Positions 14,971 to 24,783 are shown, counted from the stretch's first letter. The stretch: 64,000 bases of DNA from Deferribacteres bacterium (GCA_020633655.1 JACKDF010000001.1:372001-436000), one strand, 5' to 3'. Notes: generated from the sequence alone by a model not told the origin. A program made the numbers and translations.

Positions 14971-15963
14971 TTATTTATCTTTTGATGAATCCGATTTTTT
15001 GCTAAAATCAAAAGAATCTCTATTCTTAAATGAAGAATAGAAAACTGTTTGAGCTTCTGATACTCTCATATATCGTAAGTTTTGAAGGATTGCTAAGATT
15101 GCCACAAAATAAACTAACATCATGAATATGAGGAGTAAGTTTAGTAATTTCAATAAAATTAACTGCAGTAAAAGGGTAAAAGTAAGTAATACGATGCCCA
15201 TGACTAGAGCGTAAAACATTCCAGATATATATCTACTCAATGAAGACCTGGAATATATCTCTGTAGTTAGTTTATCATCCGCAAGCAGTACGGTTTTACA
15301 AAAATTGAAATAGGAGCGGCCACTATTATTACTTCTTGCTCTTCCCCATAAACAAGCATATCTTAATAGCTGATATTCATACTTCTCGGTATCTGAATTG
15401 CCAATGGTATCTTGCATTTGTTTAAGAAAACTTTTTCTTGAACGAAAAGATAATCCTTTAATCGATGCTAATTTTTCAATCACTTCATTTGGAAGTTTAT
15501 GGCTACTAACTGATTCTTTTTTATAACCTTCAAGAGTTTTATCAGTTATTTCAAACCGTGCCCACGTATCATAGTAAAAGTCAAGTACTTCACGAGGCAT
15601 TGAGTTCTGGCAAGTCACTCCGAGCCAGCCGATATAAGGAAAATTTTCATATCCATATAAGTTACTTCTTTTTTCTCCTTTTTTACAATTACCTTCAAAA
15701 GTACGCAAATATTTCCCTGACCATTTATCCGATCCCTCCGCTCGAAATATTCTTAAAATCACTCCCATTAAATATCCGAAACCGATTGCAATTATCAAAC
15801 TGAGTGCTGGATTAGAAATAATTTGAGATAGCTGTGCCTTTGAATCTTCAGGTATAAATGGGAGGAAATAAAGTACACCAATTATATTTAGAAGTAAAAA
15901 CAAACCCGGTACAAAGACCTCAAATATGCCTCCAGCTGCTCCAATAACAGGAATTCCTCGCAT
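14971..15963 (-). CDS. Unrecognised AT-rich membrane protein
   Basis: I do not recognise this 330-residue protein. It has two hydrophobic segments near the N-terminus (about 14-37 and 50-70), a polar region of about 165 residues rich in Lys, Ser and aromatic residues, and two strong hydrophobic segments near 245-300. A charged serine/lysine-rich tail follows. The polar part, with short motifs such as YGYENFPYIGWLGV, would face the cytoplasm. Its codons are clearly richer in A and T than those of the neighbours on both sides, and a 600-base AT-rich gap flanks its start. Both facts suggest acquisition from elsewhere. It ends 15 bases before the sigma-54 activator start on the same strand, so read-through is possible, but I see no functional link. 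Confidence 0.7.
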   Translation of the reverse strand: MRGIPVIGAAGGIFEVFVPGLFLLLNIIGVLYFLPFIPEDSKAQLSQIISNPALSLIIAIGFGYLMGVILRIFRAEGSDKWSGKYLRTFEGNCKKGEKRSNLYGYENFPYIGWLGVTCQNSMPREVLDFYYDTWARFEITDKTLEGYKKESVSSHKLPNEVIEKLASIKGLSFRSRKSFLKQMQDTIGNSDTEKYEYQLLRYACLWGRARSNNSGRSYFNFCKTVLLADDKLTTEIYSRSSLSRYISGMFYALVMGIVLLTFTLLLQLILLKLLNLLLIFMMLVYFVAILAILQNLRYMRVSEAQTVFYSSFKNRDSFDFSKKSDSSKDK

Positions 15964-16573
15964 TTTCTCTCCATTTTCTCCGCATTACGGATTATTTACA
16001 TGGGGTAATAATAAACTTTAATAGATTCGAGTATATTTGAATTAAAGTATGACCAGTAGTTGCTTGCCTTTGTCGCAAACTAAACGATAAATAACAGTTT
16101 CAATCTATTTAATTTCCTAATAAAATAAAAGAAAAAATTCATCGAGTTTTATCACTACGAAAATTATTTTATCAACTTTTTTGAACTTAACATCGAGAAC
16201 AATTTTATTCTATTATCGATTATTTTGATTAGAATTACTTAACTGGCCTATATAAAAATCCAGATTTATACATCAGAAAAAATATTCTTTCGTGCAGAAT
16301 GGGATGGATTTTCCCAAGTTGATTTGTCCAGGCACTCTGCAGCCTTATCGATGCGCAAAGAGATATCCCCTACCCCATCTTATTGTTTTTTAATTCAACA
16401 AACGAGTAAACAGTTTATTTGTACCCTTGTTTGAATAAACAAACATCCTTGATTTTCCTTGAAGAAATTCGGAAATATTAGTACAGTATGTGCCTGCAAA
16501 TGGCTTTTTGTTCTTTTATGAATAAGCTTTGGTTGGCTTGTGTAACACAAAACTACAGTGGAAAGAGAATTCT
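15964..16573. other. Long AT-rich gene-free stretch between divergent genes
   Basis: About 600 bases with no open frame worth calling. Base composition matches the AT-rich membrane gene next door rather than gcvP. A possible decayed copy of the GATATC repeat lies at 16351-16377 (GAGATATCCCCTACCCC). I looked for the paired structure and conserved core of a glycine riboswitch ahead of gcvP and did not find one. Confidence 0.5.
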
Positions 16574-19432
16574 ATGGCTACCTTATCTGCAAAAAACGAA
16601 TTTCTGCATCGACATATTGGCCCAAGCGAAGTAGAAATAAAAACTATGTTGGGCACCATCGGTCACGAATCCCTCGATGATTTTATTGATAACGTCATTC
16701 CCGAAGTTATTCATACTGCCTCACCATTGAAGCTTACCCCAGCACTTAGTGAGAGTGAAGTTGTACGACGGGCAAAAGCTATTTTTGCAAAAAATAAAGT
16801 TTATCGCAGTCTCATCGGACAGGGGTATCATGGCACAAAAGTACCTGCTTTGATTCAAAGAAATATTCTCGAAAATCCTGGCTGGTACACGCAATACACG
16901 CCGTATCAGGCTGAGATTTCACAAGGCAGGCTGGAGGCGCTGCTTAACTTTCAGACAATGGTTATGGATCTCACAGCCATGGCCATCGCCAATTCATCCC
17001 TGCTGGATGAGGGAACATCCGCTGCAGAAGCCATGGGCATGTTTCATGCATCGCACCGGCAAAAGAGAGATCGATTTTTCGTGTCGCAAAATTGCCATCC
17101 GCAGACGATTGCAGTCGTACAAACACGAGCAGAACCTTTGCATATAAATGTAGAGGTCGGAGATGAAGACAGCTTTACCTTTAGTGAGGATGTGTTTGGT
17201 GCGTTGCTGCAATATCCCACCAGCTCCGGGGAAGTGAAGGATTATAGCGAATTCTGTAACCATGCTCACGATGCCGGTGCCTTTGTCGCTGTCGCTGCTG
17301 ATATTATGAGTTTACTCTTGCTCACGCCTCCGGGAGAATTCGGTGCAGATGCTGTTGTCGGGAGCACACAGCGCTTTGGTGTGCCGATGGGATTTGGTGG
17401 ACCACATGCGGCATTTTTGGCAACTCGGGAAGATTTTAAAAGATTGATGGCAGGCCGTGTCATTGGTGTTTCGGAGGATGCGAACGGCAACCGGGCTCTA
17501 CGCATGGCATTGCAAACCCGTGAACAGCACATCCGCCGCGAAAAAGCAACTTCGAATATATGTACAGCACAGGTTTTGCTGGCGATTATGGCGAGCATGT
17601 ATGGAGTTTATCATGGCCCTCATGGTCTCGGACGAATTGCAACGGATATTCACAACCTGACGAAAACACTCGCTGCAGGCTTGAAAAAACTTGGCTATGT
17701 ACTGGCACACGACAATTTCTTCGACACCCTGAAAATTCCAACAAAGAAAACGGCAGAACTCATCGAGTCGGCTCGCGAACAACAGATAAACCTGCGTGTT
17801 TATGAAGATAGCGTCGGCATTGCACTCGATGAGGAGTCGACGCTGGAGGAGATTGAAAAACTACTGCATATCTTTTCCGGTGCGAAAAGTTTGAATTTCT
17901 CTTCAGAAAAACTGTTAGCAGAACAGTCTGATGGCTATACAGGCCTCATGCAGCGAAAAAGTGACTACATGCAGCATCCGGTTTTCAACAGTTATCACAG
18001 TGAAACGGAAATGTTGCGTTACATGCGTTCATTGGAATTGAAAGATTTATCCTTAGCACAAAGTATGATTCCTCTGGGATCCTGCACGATGAAACTGAAT
18101 GCAACTGCTGAAATGGTTCCCGTCTCATGGCCCGAAGTTGGCGGATTGCACCCGTTTGTTCCTGAAGAGCAAAGTCAGGGTTACAAAGAACTAATCAATG
18201 AACTGGAAGTCTGGTTAAAGGAAATAACGGGTTTTTCTGCTTTTTCATTGCAACCGAACTCGGGTGCGCAAGGCGAATATACGGGTTTACAGGTTATTCG
18301 AGCCTATCATAGATTTCGTGGAGACGCAGAACGCAATGTCTGTCTCATTCCTTCCTCTGCCCATGGTACGAATCCCGCAAGCGCGGTTATGGCCGGTATG
18401 AAAGTCGTCGTTATTAAATGCGACGATCACGGTAATATCGACGTCGAAGATTTGCAAAAGAAGGCGCAGGAAAACAACAGCAGTCTCTCAGCATTGATGG
18501 TGACCTACCCCTCAACGCATGGGGTTTTTGAAAAGAGTATTAAAGATATCTGTCAGATAATCCATGAAAATGGCGGACAGGTTTACATGGATGGCGCCAA
18601 CATGAATGCCCAGGTAGGGCTCTGCAAACCAGCAGAGCTTGGAGCTGATGTGTGCCATTTAAACTTGCATAAAACATTTGCCATCCCCCACGGTGGTGGC
18701 GGTCCGGGAGTTGGCCCAATCGGCGTCGTAGAGCACCTCGTCCCCTTTCTCCCGGGGCATCCGGAATTAAAAAATGGCAATGAGAGTGCAATTGGTCCGG
18801 TCGCCGCTGCACCATGGGGCAGCGCAAGCGTATTGCCAATCTCCTGGGCGTACATCGCAATGATGGGTGGGGAGGGATTGACAGAAGCGACAAAAATTGC
18901 AATTCTGAACGCGAATTACATGGCAAAGCGTTTATCGAAAGAATACAATGTATTGTATAAAGGCAACAATAATTGGGTCGCGCATGAGTTTATTATCGAC
19001 TTGCGTCCGTTCAAGCACAGTGCTGGCATTGAAGCTGAGGATGTTGCAAAACGCCTCATGGATTATGGTTTTCACGCACCGACGCTGTCGTTTCCAGTTG
19101 CCGGCACGCTGATGATCGAGCCAACAGAAAGTGAATCGAAAAGCGAGTTGGATCGTTTATGCGATGCACTTTTGGCTATTCGGGAGGAAATACGGGAAAT
19201 TGAAAACGGTGAGGCAGATAAGGAAGATAATATTCTGAAGAACGCACCGCATACGGCACATATTGTTACATCAGATAATTGGACACACCCTTATAGCCGT
19301 GAAAAAGCTGCTTATCCTACCGAATGGACGCGAAATCGGAAGTTCTGGCCTGCGGTAGGTCGGGTGAATAATGCCCTGGGTGATCGCAATTTAATTTGTG
19401 CATGCCCTCCCATTGAAGAATACACTGCTTAA
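16574..19432 (+). CDS. gcvP: Glycine dehydrogenase (decarboxylating), P protein, single-chain form
   Basis: The 952-residue protein starts at the ATG at 16574, giving MATLSAKNEFLHRHIGPSE. It is the undivided type that joins the two halves found as GcvPA/GcvPB in many anaerobes and archaea. Key parts are present: the N-terminal half with LDEGTSAAEAMGMFHA, and the C-terminal half with SCTMKLNA and the pyridoxal-phosphate lysine site LNLHKTFAIPHGGGGPG. The enzyme decarboxylates glycine and loads the aminomethyl group onto lipoyl-H protein in the cytoplasm. No gcvH, gcvT or lipoamide dehydrogenase gene is in this window, so the rest of the system lies elsewhere. The two GcvH-like response regulators 9 kb away are not plausible substitutes for H protein. 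Length and motifs are complete. Confidence 0.97.
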   Translation: MATLSAKNEFLHRHIGPSEVEIKTMLGTIGHESLDDFIDNVIPEVIHTASPLKLTPALSESEVVRRAKAIFAKNKVYRSLIGQGYHGTKVPALIQRNILENPGWYTQYTPYQAEISQGRLEALLNFQTMVMDLTAMAIANSSLLDEGTSAAEAMGMFHASHRQKRDRFFVSQNCHPQTIAVVQTRAEPLHINVEVGDEDSFTFSEDVFGALLQYPTSSGEVKDYSEFCNHAHDAGAFVAVAADIMSLLLLTPPGEFGADAVVGSTQRFGVPMGFGGPHAAFLATREDFKRLMAGRVIGVSEDANGNRALRMALQTREQHIRREKATSNICTAQVLLAIMASMYGVYHGPHGLGRIATDIHNLTKTLAAGLKKLGYVLAHDNFFDTLKIPTKKTAELIESAREQQINLRVYEDSVGIALDEESTLEEIEKLLHIFSGAKSLNFSSEKLLAEQSDGYTGLMQRKSDYMQHPVFNSYHSETEMLRYMRSLELKDLSLAQSMIPLGSCTMKLNATAEMVPVSWPEVGGLHPFVPEEQSQGYKELINELEVWLKEITGFSAFSLQPNSGAQGEYTGLQVIRAYHRFRGDAERNVCLIPSSAHGTNPASAVMAGMKVVVIKCDDHGNIDVEDLQKKAQENNSSLSALMVTYPSTHGVFEKSIKDICQIIHENGGQVYMDGANMNAQVGLCKPAELGADVCHLNLHKTFAIPHGGGGPGVGPIGVVEHLVPFLPGHPELKNGNESAIGPVAAAPWGSASVLPISWAYIAMMGGEGLTEATKIAILNANYMAKRLSKEYNVLYKGNNNWVAHEFIIDLRPFKHSAGIEAEDVAKRLMDYGFHAPTLSFPVAGTLMIEPTESESKSELDRLCDALLAIREEIREIENGEADKEDNILKNAPHTAHIVTSDNWTHPYSREKAAYPTEWTRNRKFWPAVGRVNNALGDRNLICACPPIEEYTA

Positions 19433-19439
19433 AAAAATC

Positions 19440-19517
19440 CAATATTCAACACTCAATAAACAATTTACAAATTTTAAGTTATGCACTTGAAATTTGAACA
19501 TTGAGTGTTGAATATTG
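19440..19517. repeat. 18-bp perfect inverted repeat between convergent genes
   Basis: CAATATTCAACACTCAAT at 19440-19457 is repeated in inverted form at 19500-19517 around a 42-base AT-rich centre. It starts seven bases after the gcvP stop codon and ends 13 bases before the pbpC stop codon. It could therefore act as a bidirectional transcript end. I recall similar AATATTCAACACTCAAT repeats in other environmental genomes, so it may also be a small mobile repeat. Confidence 0.65.
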
Positions 19518-19530
19518 TCATTCACACTCC

Positions 19531-21870
19531 TCACTTTCTTTCCAAAACAAGAAATCGCTGCTTTGCATGATACCCTGACTCGTCAATAACCTCCACATTG
19601 TGCCAGCCGGGAGAAGCGCTAACCGCTTTCGTGTGAAATGCCCTTGTCTCGCCGAGGTACTGATTATCAAGATACCAGAAAAGTACGGCATCTTTGCGCT
19701 CGTGTACTGCTTGCAAGGTTAATTTCTGCCGCACACTGCCAAAATCCTGCGGCAACCATAAACGGGCATTTGCATGTGGGTAGATAATTTGCAATGGCTG
19801 TGCTGTTGTCAAACTCGGACAGGATGGTTTATGGCGCGGAAGCGAGGTAGTTAGTGATCCGGATTTTCGCAATGTCTCCACAATATCCGGTGTGTAGTGC
19901 ACGTAATTCTTTGCTTTATATTTTTCATCACCCCAACACAGGGAGCACACTTCATATCTTTCGTCTTGAGTGACATATTTTTTCTTGTGATAAGGACAGA
20001 TAGCCACATTGCGCTGGTTGTCTGGCGCTTCCACGAGCATAGATTTTTCACAATTCTCCGAAAAGAGAAATCCCGTTTCAGCGCATATTTCCAATAACCG
20101 CAATTCGTCCTCCGGCTTCACAAACCAGCGTTGATCAGTATCTTTCGGCAAGTTATTGAAAATGTCGAACAATAATGGCCCTGCACTTCGGGCGCCAGCA
20201 AGATTGCGGTTACCAGTGCCATCCAAATTTCCCACCCAAACGGCAATCGTCCACTGGGGGTTGACACCGACAGCCCAGGCATCTTTTTGTCCATAGCTGG
20301 TGCCGGTTTTCCATGCCAAAGGCCACTGCCCTGCAAATCGCTGCCAGTAGAATTCGACACCAGGCCGTTGAACGTTACGCAGCATCTCCAGGGTCAGCCA
20401 TGCCGATCCCGGATTCATTAGAATATTCGATTGTGCAACGGAATCGGCTTTTTCAATCTGCAGTTTACGAAAATCACCACCAAGCGCCAGCCCGCGATAC
20501 AAAGCAGCTATATCCATCAACGTCACTTCGGAACCGCCAAGTATGAGCGGTAAACCATAGTTGTCCGGTGTTCGAAAGAGCGTTGTAACCCCGGCGGTTT
20601 GCAGGAAAGTGTAAAAAGAATGCAAGCCGTATTTATTGAGCAAACGCACAGCCGGAACATTCAAAGAGTGAACCAGGGCCTCCTTGGCGCGTACAATACC
20701 ACTGTATTTTTCATTGGCATTGTGTGGTGAAAATGAACTGAAGTAGGTGGGAACGTCTTTCATAAGAGTTTGTGGTACAATCAAACCGTCATCGATGCTT
20801 AACGCATAAAGAAAGGGTTTGAGAAGTGAGCCGGAGGAGCGCGGTGCAAGAACACCATTAACCTGTCCATTGTGTTCACTATCCCAGAAATCGTTGGATC
20901 CGAAGTATGCGCGAATTTTCCCGCTTTGTGTTTCTGAAACCAGTACCGCACAGTTGAAAATACCCTGCTGTCGCTGAATTTGTGTGTTGTAGTGTATTGA
21001 GCGTCCAACGATTTCCTGTATGGAAGAGGTAAGGGTTGTTCGTACGATTCCTTTTCGGCCATTGTTTTTAAATTCTTGTGTTAAATGAAGGGCATCCATC
21101 GGCAGAGGCAACACAGAATCGGGTATATCTTCCAGAATCGCAAGTTCGCAGGTTTCTTTATCAATTATTTTCTCCACCAGGAGTTTTTTTAGTAAACGAT
21201 TGCGTTTGTGCTTGAGTTTTTCAGGATTTTTTTGTGGTGACATTAAACCGGGTGCATTGGGCAAAACAGCAAGCATTGCCGCTTCTGCCCAGGTGAGTTT
21301 GTCCGGGAGTTTTTGAAAGTAGCGCAGAGATGCGGCTTGAAATCCAATAACATTGCCACCATAAGGTGCATGGTCGAGATAAAAATGAAGAATTTCCTCC
21401 TTGGAATAGCATATCTCCATTTTTAATGCCTGGAACATTTCTAGTACTTTGTTGAAATAAGACCGCTTTTTGGGTTCCATCAAGCGTGCCACCTGCATGG
21501 TGATGGTGCTGGCGCCACTCTTGATCTGGTTTGCTGAAATATTCTGCCAGACAGCTCGTGCCAGTGCAACTAAGTTCACACCGGGATGAAAGTAGAAATA
21601 ACGGTCCTCAAAAAGTAAAACTGCTTGTGCAAGTTTTTCGGGAATTGCCTTTTCCGGCACTGGCGGCATGCACCATTGTTCCTGATCATTGAGAAATACG
21701 CGCAGCATGCTGTCGTCGGCATCGAGGACAACAAGGCTGTAATCAATTCGAAAAAGCGGATCGGGGATTGGGATGAGAAGGTAAATGAAAACGAGTCCAA
21801 TGAGCGGCAGGATAATCGATTTTCTTTTTAGAACAGAAGAAAATATTTGGGAGAACCATTTTTTGTTCAT
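19531..21870 (-). CDS. pbpC: Penicillin-binding protein 1C
   Basis: A 779-residue inner-membrane enzyme with a short cytoplasmic N-terminus and one membrane helix (about 20-36). The glycosyltransferase family 51 domain contains FEDRYFYFHPGVN and SGASTITMQVARL. The transpeptidase domain has SGSLLKPF (serine-lysine pair), SLN and KTGTSYG. A C-terminal region with four paired cysteines (CAETG, CPYHKKK, CSLCWG) and a beta-rich tail matches the PbpC-type C-terminal domain. It polymerises and cross-links peptidoglycan in the periplasm. I use the ATG at 21870 rather than the GTG nine bases upstream. In E. coli pbpC is in an operon with an alpha-2-macroglobulin gene; here the alpha-2-macroglobulin gene lies about 5.7 kb away. 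Confidence 0.95.
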   Translation of the reverse strand: MNKKWFSQIFSSVLKRKSIILPLIGLVFIYLLIPIPDPLFRIDYSLVVLDADDSMLRVFLNDQEQWCMPPVPEKAIPEKLAQAVLLFEDRYFYFHPGVNLVALARAVWQNISANQIKSGASTITMQVARLMEPKKRSYFNKVLEMFQALKMEICYSKEEILHFYLDHAPYGGNVIGFQAASLRYFQKLPDKLTWAEAAMLAVLPNAPGLMSPQKNPEKLKHKRNRLLKKLLVEKIIDKETCELAILEDIPDSVLPLPMDALHLTQEFKNNGRKGIVRTTLTSSIQEIVGRSIHYNTQIQRQQGIFNCAVLVSETQSGKIRAYFGSNDFWDSEHNGQVNGVLAPRSSGSLLKPFLYALSIDDGLIVPQTLMKDVPTYFSSFSPHNANEKYSGIVRAKEALVHSLNVPAVRLLNKYGLHSFYTFLQTAGVTTLFRTPDNYGLPLILGGSEVTLMDIAALYRGLALGGDFRKLQIEKADSVAQSNILMNPGSAWLTLEMLRNVQRPGVEFYWQRFAGQWPLAWKTGTSYGQKDAWAVGVNPQWTIAVWVGNLDGTGNRNLAGARSAGPLLFDIFNNLPKDTDQRWFVKPEDELRLLEICAETGFLFSENCEKSMLVEAPDNQRNVAICPYHKKKYVTQDERYEVCSLCWGDEKYKAKNYVHYTPDIVETLRKSGSLTTSLPRHKPSCPSLTTAQPLQIIYPHANARLWLPQDFGSVRQKLTLQAVHERKDAVLFWYLDNQYLGETRAFHTKAVSASPGWHNVEVIDESGYHAKQRFLVLERK

Positions 21871-21965
21871 TGAGCTCACAAGACCAGTATTTCATCAGAA
21901 TTTGACTATTTGAGTGTAAAATAAACCGTCTCTTCGGTAATCTGCTTTATTCATAAATCCATGAT

Positions 21966-21989
21966 TGCGCAGGGGATATCCCCTGCGCA
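21966..21989. repeat. Dispersed GATATC-palindrome repeat, copy c (perfect 24-bp palindrome)
   Basis: A perfect 24-bp palindrome, core AGGGGATATCCCCT with GCGC outer arms. The sequence before it (CTTTATTCATAAATCCATGAT) is the inverted form of the flank found after the copies at 33891 and 62594, so the copy is in opposite orientation. It lies 3' of glnK. Confidence 0.8.
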
Positions 21990-22080
21990 TCGTTCACACT
22001 GAGCATTGCATTAGCAGTTTAAGCCTATCACCCGAAAAATTTCTGAAAAATACATAAGTGAGAACAAGGATACAAACAAC

Positions 22081-22112
22081 TTTTGCCCCGTACTTGACTT
22101 TCCGGGGCAAAA
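22081..22112 (-). terminator. Terminator of the amt-glnK transcript
   Basis: TTTTGCCCCG (22081-22090) pairs perfectly with CGGGGCAAAA (22103-22112) around a 12-base loop. It starts 17 bases after the glnK stop codon on the minus strand. The GC-rich stem edged by A and T tracts fits a rho-independent terminator. Confidence 0.8.
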
Positions 22113-22129
22113 GGAGTGAACGTGATTAA

Positions 22130-22471
22130 TTATCCAATCGCGTTACTGCCAGTTTCCCCGGTGCGGATGCGTACGCATTCTTCGAGTTTGTAGACGAAGA
22201 TTTTCCCATCACCGACTTTGCCAGTTTTCGCACCTTCGGTTATTGCATCGATGGTGGGCTGCAAATAATCTTCATTGATAGCAATTTCGAGACGAACCCG
22301 TTTCAACAAATCGACTTCCAGACCCGTACCGCGGTATTCTTCATGGTACCCCGGCTCTTCGCCACATCCCATGGCGCTCATAATTGAAATCTTAAAAACC
22401 TTGGCATCAAAGAGGGATTGTTTTACCGCTGGCAAGCGCTCTGGTTTTATATATGCAACGACTAATCTCAT
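22130..22471 (-). CDS. glnK: PII nitrogen regulatory protein (GlnK type)
   Basis: The 113-residue protein has the PII fold signatures: MRLVVAYIKPERLPAVKQSL at the start, the B-loop TGKVGDGKIFV, and a T-loop with conserved EEYRG whose Y46 corresponds to the uridylylated tyrosine of enteric GlnK. The T-loop is a few residues shorter than usual and includes GCGEEPG. PII trimers sense ATP/ADP and 2-oxoglutarate and plug the ammonium channel AmtB when nitrogen is plentiful. The gene follows amt by 28 bases on the same strand, the usual partner arrangement, which supports the GlnK label over GlnB. Whether the tyrosine is modified cannot be known from here. Confidence 0.93.
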   Translation of the reverse strand: MRLVVAYIKPERLPAVKQSLFDAKVFKISIMSAMGCGEEPGYHEEYRGTGLEVDLLKRVRLEIAINEDYLQPTIDAITEGAKTGKVGDGKIFVYKLEECVRIRTGETGSNAIG

Positions 22472-22499
22472 TTTATATTTTCTCCTTTATTCAGCAAAA

Positions 22500-23861
22500 T
22501 TAAAAGGTTGTGAAGATGGAAAAACCACTATAGGCTTCGTTTCCATGTTCACCGATATCCAGACCAAGCACCTCTTCATCTTCCGATACACGCAACCCAA
22601 CAGTGTACTTGATGATGAGAAAGAGAATTAGACCAATACCGAATGCCCACGCAAATCCGGCAAGAACGCCAACAGCCTGGATACCCAGTAATTTGAAACC
22701 GCCACCATAAAACAATCCGCCATTGACAGCAAACAAACCAACACCAAGAGTACCCAACGCACCACAAACCCCATGCACGCTGATCGCACCGACTGGATCA
22801 TCGATTTTAAGGACGTGATCGAAGAATATGACACTGAGAACCACAACGATACCTGCGATAAATCCAATCATGAGAGCACCGAGCGGTGACAGGTTTGCAC
22901 ATCCTGCAGTAATCGCTACTAATCCTGCTAAGGCACCATTGAGTGTCATACCGCCGTCCGGTTTTTTACTAATAAGCCATGAGGTGATCATGGCGGCAAT
23001 CGCACCGGCGGCTGCAGCAAGGTTCGTTGTAACTGCAATTCGGCCTATATCACCATCGCCAACTGTTGTAGAGCCGGGATTGAAGCCGAACCAGCCGAAC
23101 CACAGGATGAATACACCAAGGGCTGCAAGGGGAAGATTGTGGCCTGGAATAGCGCGTGCTTTGCCATCAGGGCCATACTTGCCAATACGTGGCCCGACGA
23201 CAATGGCGCCGGCTAATGCCAGCCAACCACCAACGCTGTGCACGACCGTTGAGCCTGCAAAATCGACGAATCCCATGCCTTCCAGCCATCCGCTCCCATT
23301 GAGCAAGGATCCCCAGGCCCATGATCCAAACACTGGATAAATAAACAAGCAGATAAAAAGGCTATAGCTCAAATAACCAATAAATTTGGTACGTTCTGCC
23401 ATTGCACCCGAAACAATCGTTGCGGCTGTCCCTGCAAACACAGTCTGGAAAATTAGAAATGTCCAGTTCCAGTCCTTCCCGGCAACATCTGTTCCGGCGA
23501 GCATAAAATCCGTTGTTCCGAAAAATCCGTTGGTGGCTCCGAACATCAAACCAAAACCTACGAAAAAGAAAGCTACCGTCCCAATGGAAAAATCCATCAA
23601 GTTTTTCATCATGATATTGACCGCATTTTTCGCGCGAGTAAATCCCGATTCAACCATGGCGAATCCAGCCTGCATAAAGAAAACGAGAAAAGCAGCAATC
23701 GCGGTCCAAACAATATTCAGGTTGGTTTGCAAATCTTCGCTTGCTTTGCTAATTGCTGCCGCATAATCAACGGTTGCAGTCGAATCGGATGCCATTTCCT
23801 GTGCGGCCAAAGCCGTTGTCAGACTGGCCATGATTAACAAGACGAATAAAAACTTTTTCAT
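22500..23861 (-). CDS. amt: Ammonium transporter AmtB
   Basis: A 453-residue inner-membrane channel with a cleavable signal (MKKFLFVLLIMASLTTALAAQ) followed by eleven hydrophobic helices. Family signatures include AFLVFFMQAGFAMVESGF, the DFAGSTVVHSVGGW segment and SVHGVCGALGTLGVGLF, which carry the pore residues of the ammonium channel. I start at the ATG at 23861 with GGAG nine bases upstream; in-frame GTG codons upstream are less likely. It conducts ammonia into the cell when nitrogen is scarce and is closed by the GlnK protein encoded next. A hairpin with 14-bp arms lies in its leader. Confidence 0.96.
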   Translation of the reverse strand: MKKFLFVLLIMASLTTALAAQEMASDSTATVDYAAAISKASEDLQTNLNIVWTAIAAFLVFFMQAGFAMVESGFTRAKNAVNIMMKNLMDFSIGTVAFFFVGFGLMFGATNGFFGTTDFMLAGTDVAGKDWNWTFLIFQTVFAGTAATIVSGAMAERTKFIGYLSYSLFICLFIYPVFGSWAWGSLLNGSGWLEGMGFVDFAGSTVVHSVGGWLALAGAIVVGPRIGKYGPDGKARAIPGHNLPLAALGVFILWFGWFGFNPGSTTVGDGDIGRIAVTTNLAAAAGAIAAMITSWLISKKPDGGMTLNGALAGLVAITAGCANLSPLGALMIGFIAGIVVVLSVIFFDHVLKIDDPVGAISVHGVCGALGTLGVGLFAVNGGLFYGGGFKLLGIQAVGVLAGFAWAFGIGLILFLIIKYTVGLRVSEDEEVLGLDIGEHGNEAYSGFSIFTTF

Positions 23862-23890
23862 TATCACCACTCCATTTTCGTTATATAATT

Positions 23891-23927
23891 CCCCTTCACA
23901 GTGGCCCCCCGTACCACTGTGAAGGGG
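23891..23927. terminator. 14-bp-arm hairpin between the porin and amt genes
   Basis: CCCCTTCACAGTGG (23891-23904) pairs perfectly with CCACTGTGAAGGGG (23914-23927) around a 9-base loop. On the minus strand it lies 41 bases after the porin gene and 30 bases before the amt start, followed by AATTATATAA. It may partly terminate porin transcripts or form a regulatory leader for amt. Confidence 0.65.
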
Positions 23928-23967
23928 AGGTAATTTATTTTATTGACTCAGCTTAATTGTCAAGGAG

Positions 23968-24624
23968 TTAAAAACTGTATCCAAAAACCAGAAAGGACGT
24001 TTCCAGATTTGGGTTGATTATATAAGAAGCTGATAGATTATTTTTACTTGCCGTTATGCCAAGGACAACAACATTGAAATCTGTGTCATAGGTATAAAAG
24101 CCATTCCCTGCACCGGCTGTTAAACCCAACTCGACATCATCGGCACTGTATGGTAGCGTGTAACCCAGCTCGAAATAAGTGGAGTTTTCTGTATCGGCTC
24201 CATAGAAGTTATAAAACGCACTCACAGACAATGCCCCTGTCTCAAATGCAGCACCGGCTTCGATGATATGACCTGTGAAATCTTCTTCGAATTCGAAGAA
24301 GGCATCTTTGCCTGAATATCCTGGAAAGAAATAATCTGTTACAATAAATTGTATAGGGCCAGTCGCATAACTGACATAAAGATCATTCTCGTTTGCAGAA
24401 CCATCGGCAATAGAAAAGTTACCCCAGGCACCAACCTCGAACCCACCTTTTGTAAATGCCAGTGCAGGCTGAATTGCTGCTTTATTCCCGTAATCTACAC
24501 CACGCCAGACGTAGCGCGAAACCACGTCTGCTCCAATGCTCACTTGTGCCGTAGCTTCCGTGGCGAAGGCGAATGAAAGCAAAATAGTGAATAGAGCTAT
24601 TTGCTTAATTTTATTGTTTTTCAT
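23968..24624 (-). CDS. TorF-family putative outer-membrane porin
   Basis: A 218-residue secreted protein with a signal peptide ending near TEATAQ. The mature part is a series of short amphipathic beta strands with alternating aromatic and small residues, ending in the terminal aromatic FGYSF typical of outer-membrane barrels. The opening VSIGADVVSRYVWRGVDYG is the hallmark of the TorF/Gcw_chp family. The start is the ATG at 24624, with GGAGG seven bases upstream. Genes of this family often stand next to amt and glnK, as here, and a role in passing ammonium or another small nitrogen compound through the outer membrane is a common suggestion without proof. All three genes run in the same direction. 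Confidence 0.85.
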   Translation of the reverse strand: MKNNKIKQIALFTILLSFAFATEATAQVSIGADVVSRYVWRGVDYGNKAAIQPALAFTKGGFEVGAWGNFSIADGSANENDLYVSYATGPIQFIVTDYFFPGYSGKDAFFEFEEDFTGHIIEAGAAFETGALSVSAFYNFYGADTENSTYFELGYTLPYSADDVELGLTAGAGNGFYTYDTDFNVVVLGITASKNNLSASYIINPNLETSFLVFGYSF

Positions 24625-24783
24625 CACTTTTCCTCCATCTCAAAATAATAAGGATTAATCATCATCTTTCTGCGGCTATTTCATTTGGAATTAATTTTTG
24701 CGGGTAAAAAAACTGAGGCAGGGTTGGTTAGTTTTCTCACACCATTTACATTTTCGATTGCAGAAAAACTTGGTCGAACTTTA

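Noticed and set aside
15964..16573. Glycine riboswitch upstream of gcvP
   Set aside because: I could not find the paired stems or conserved core of either aptamer in this AT-rich stretch.
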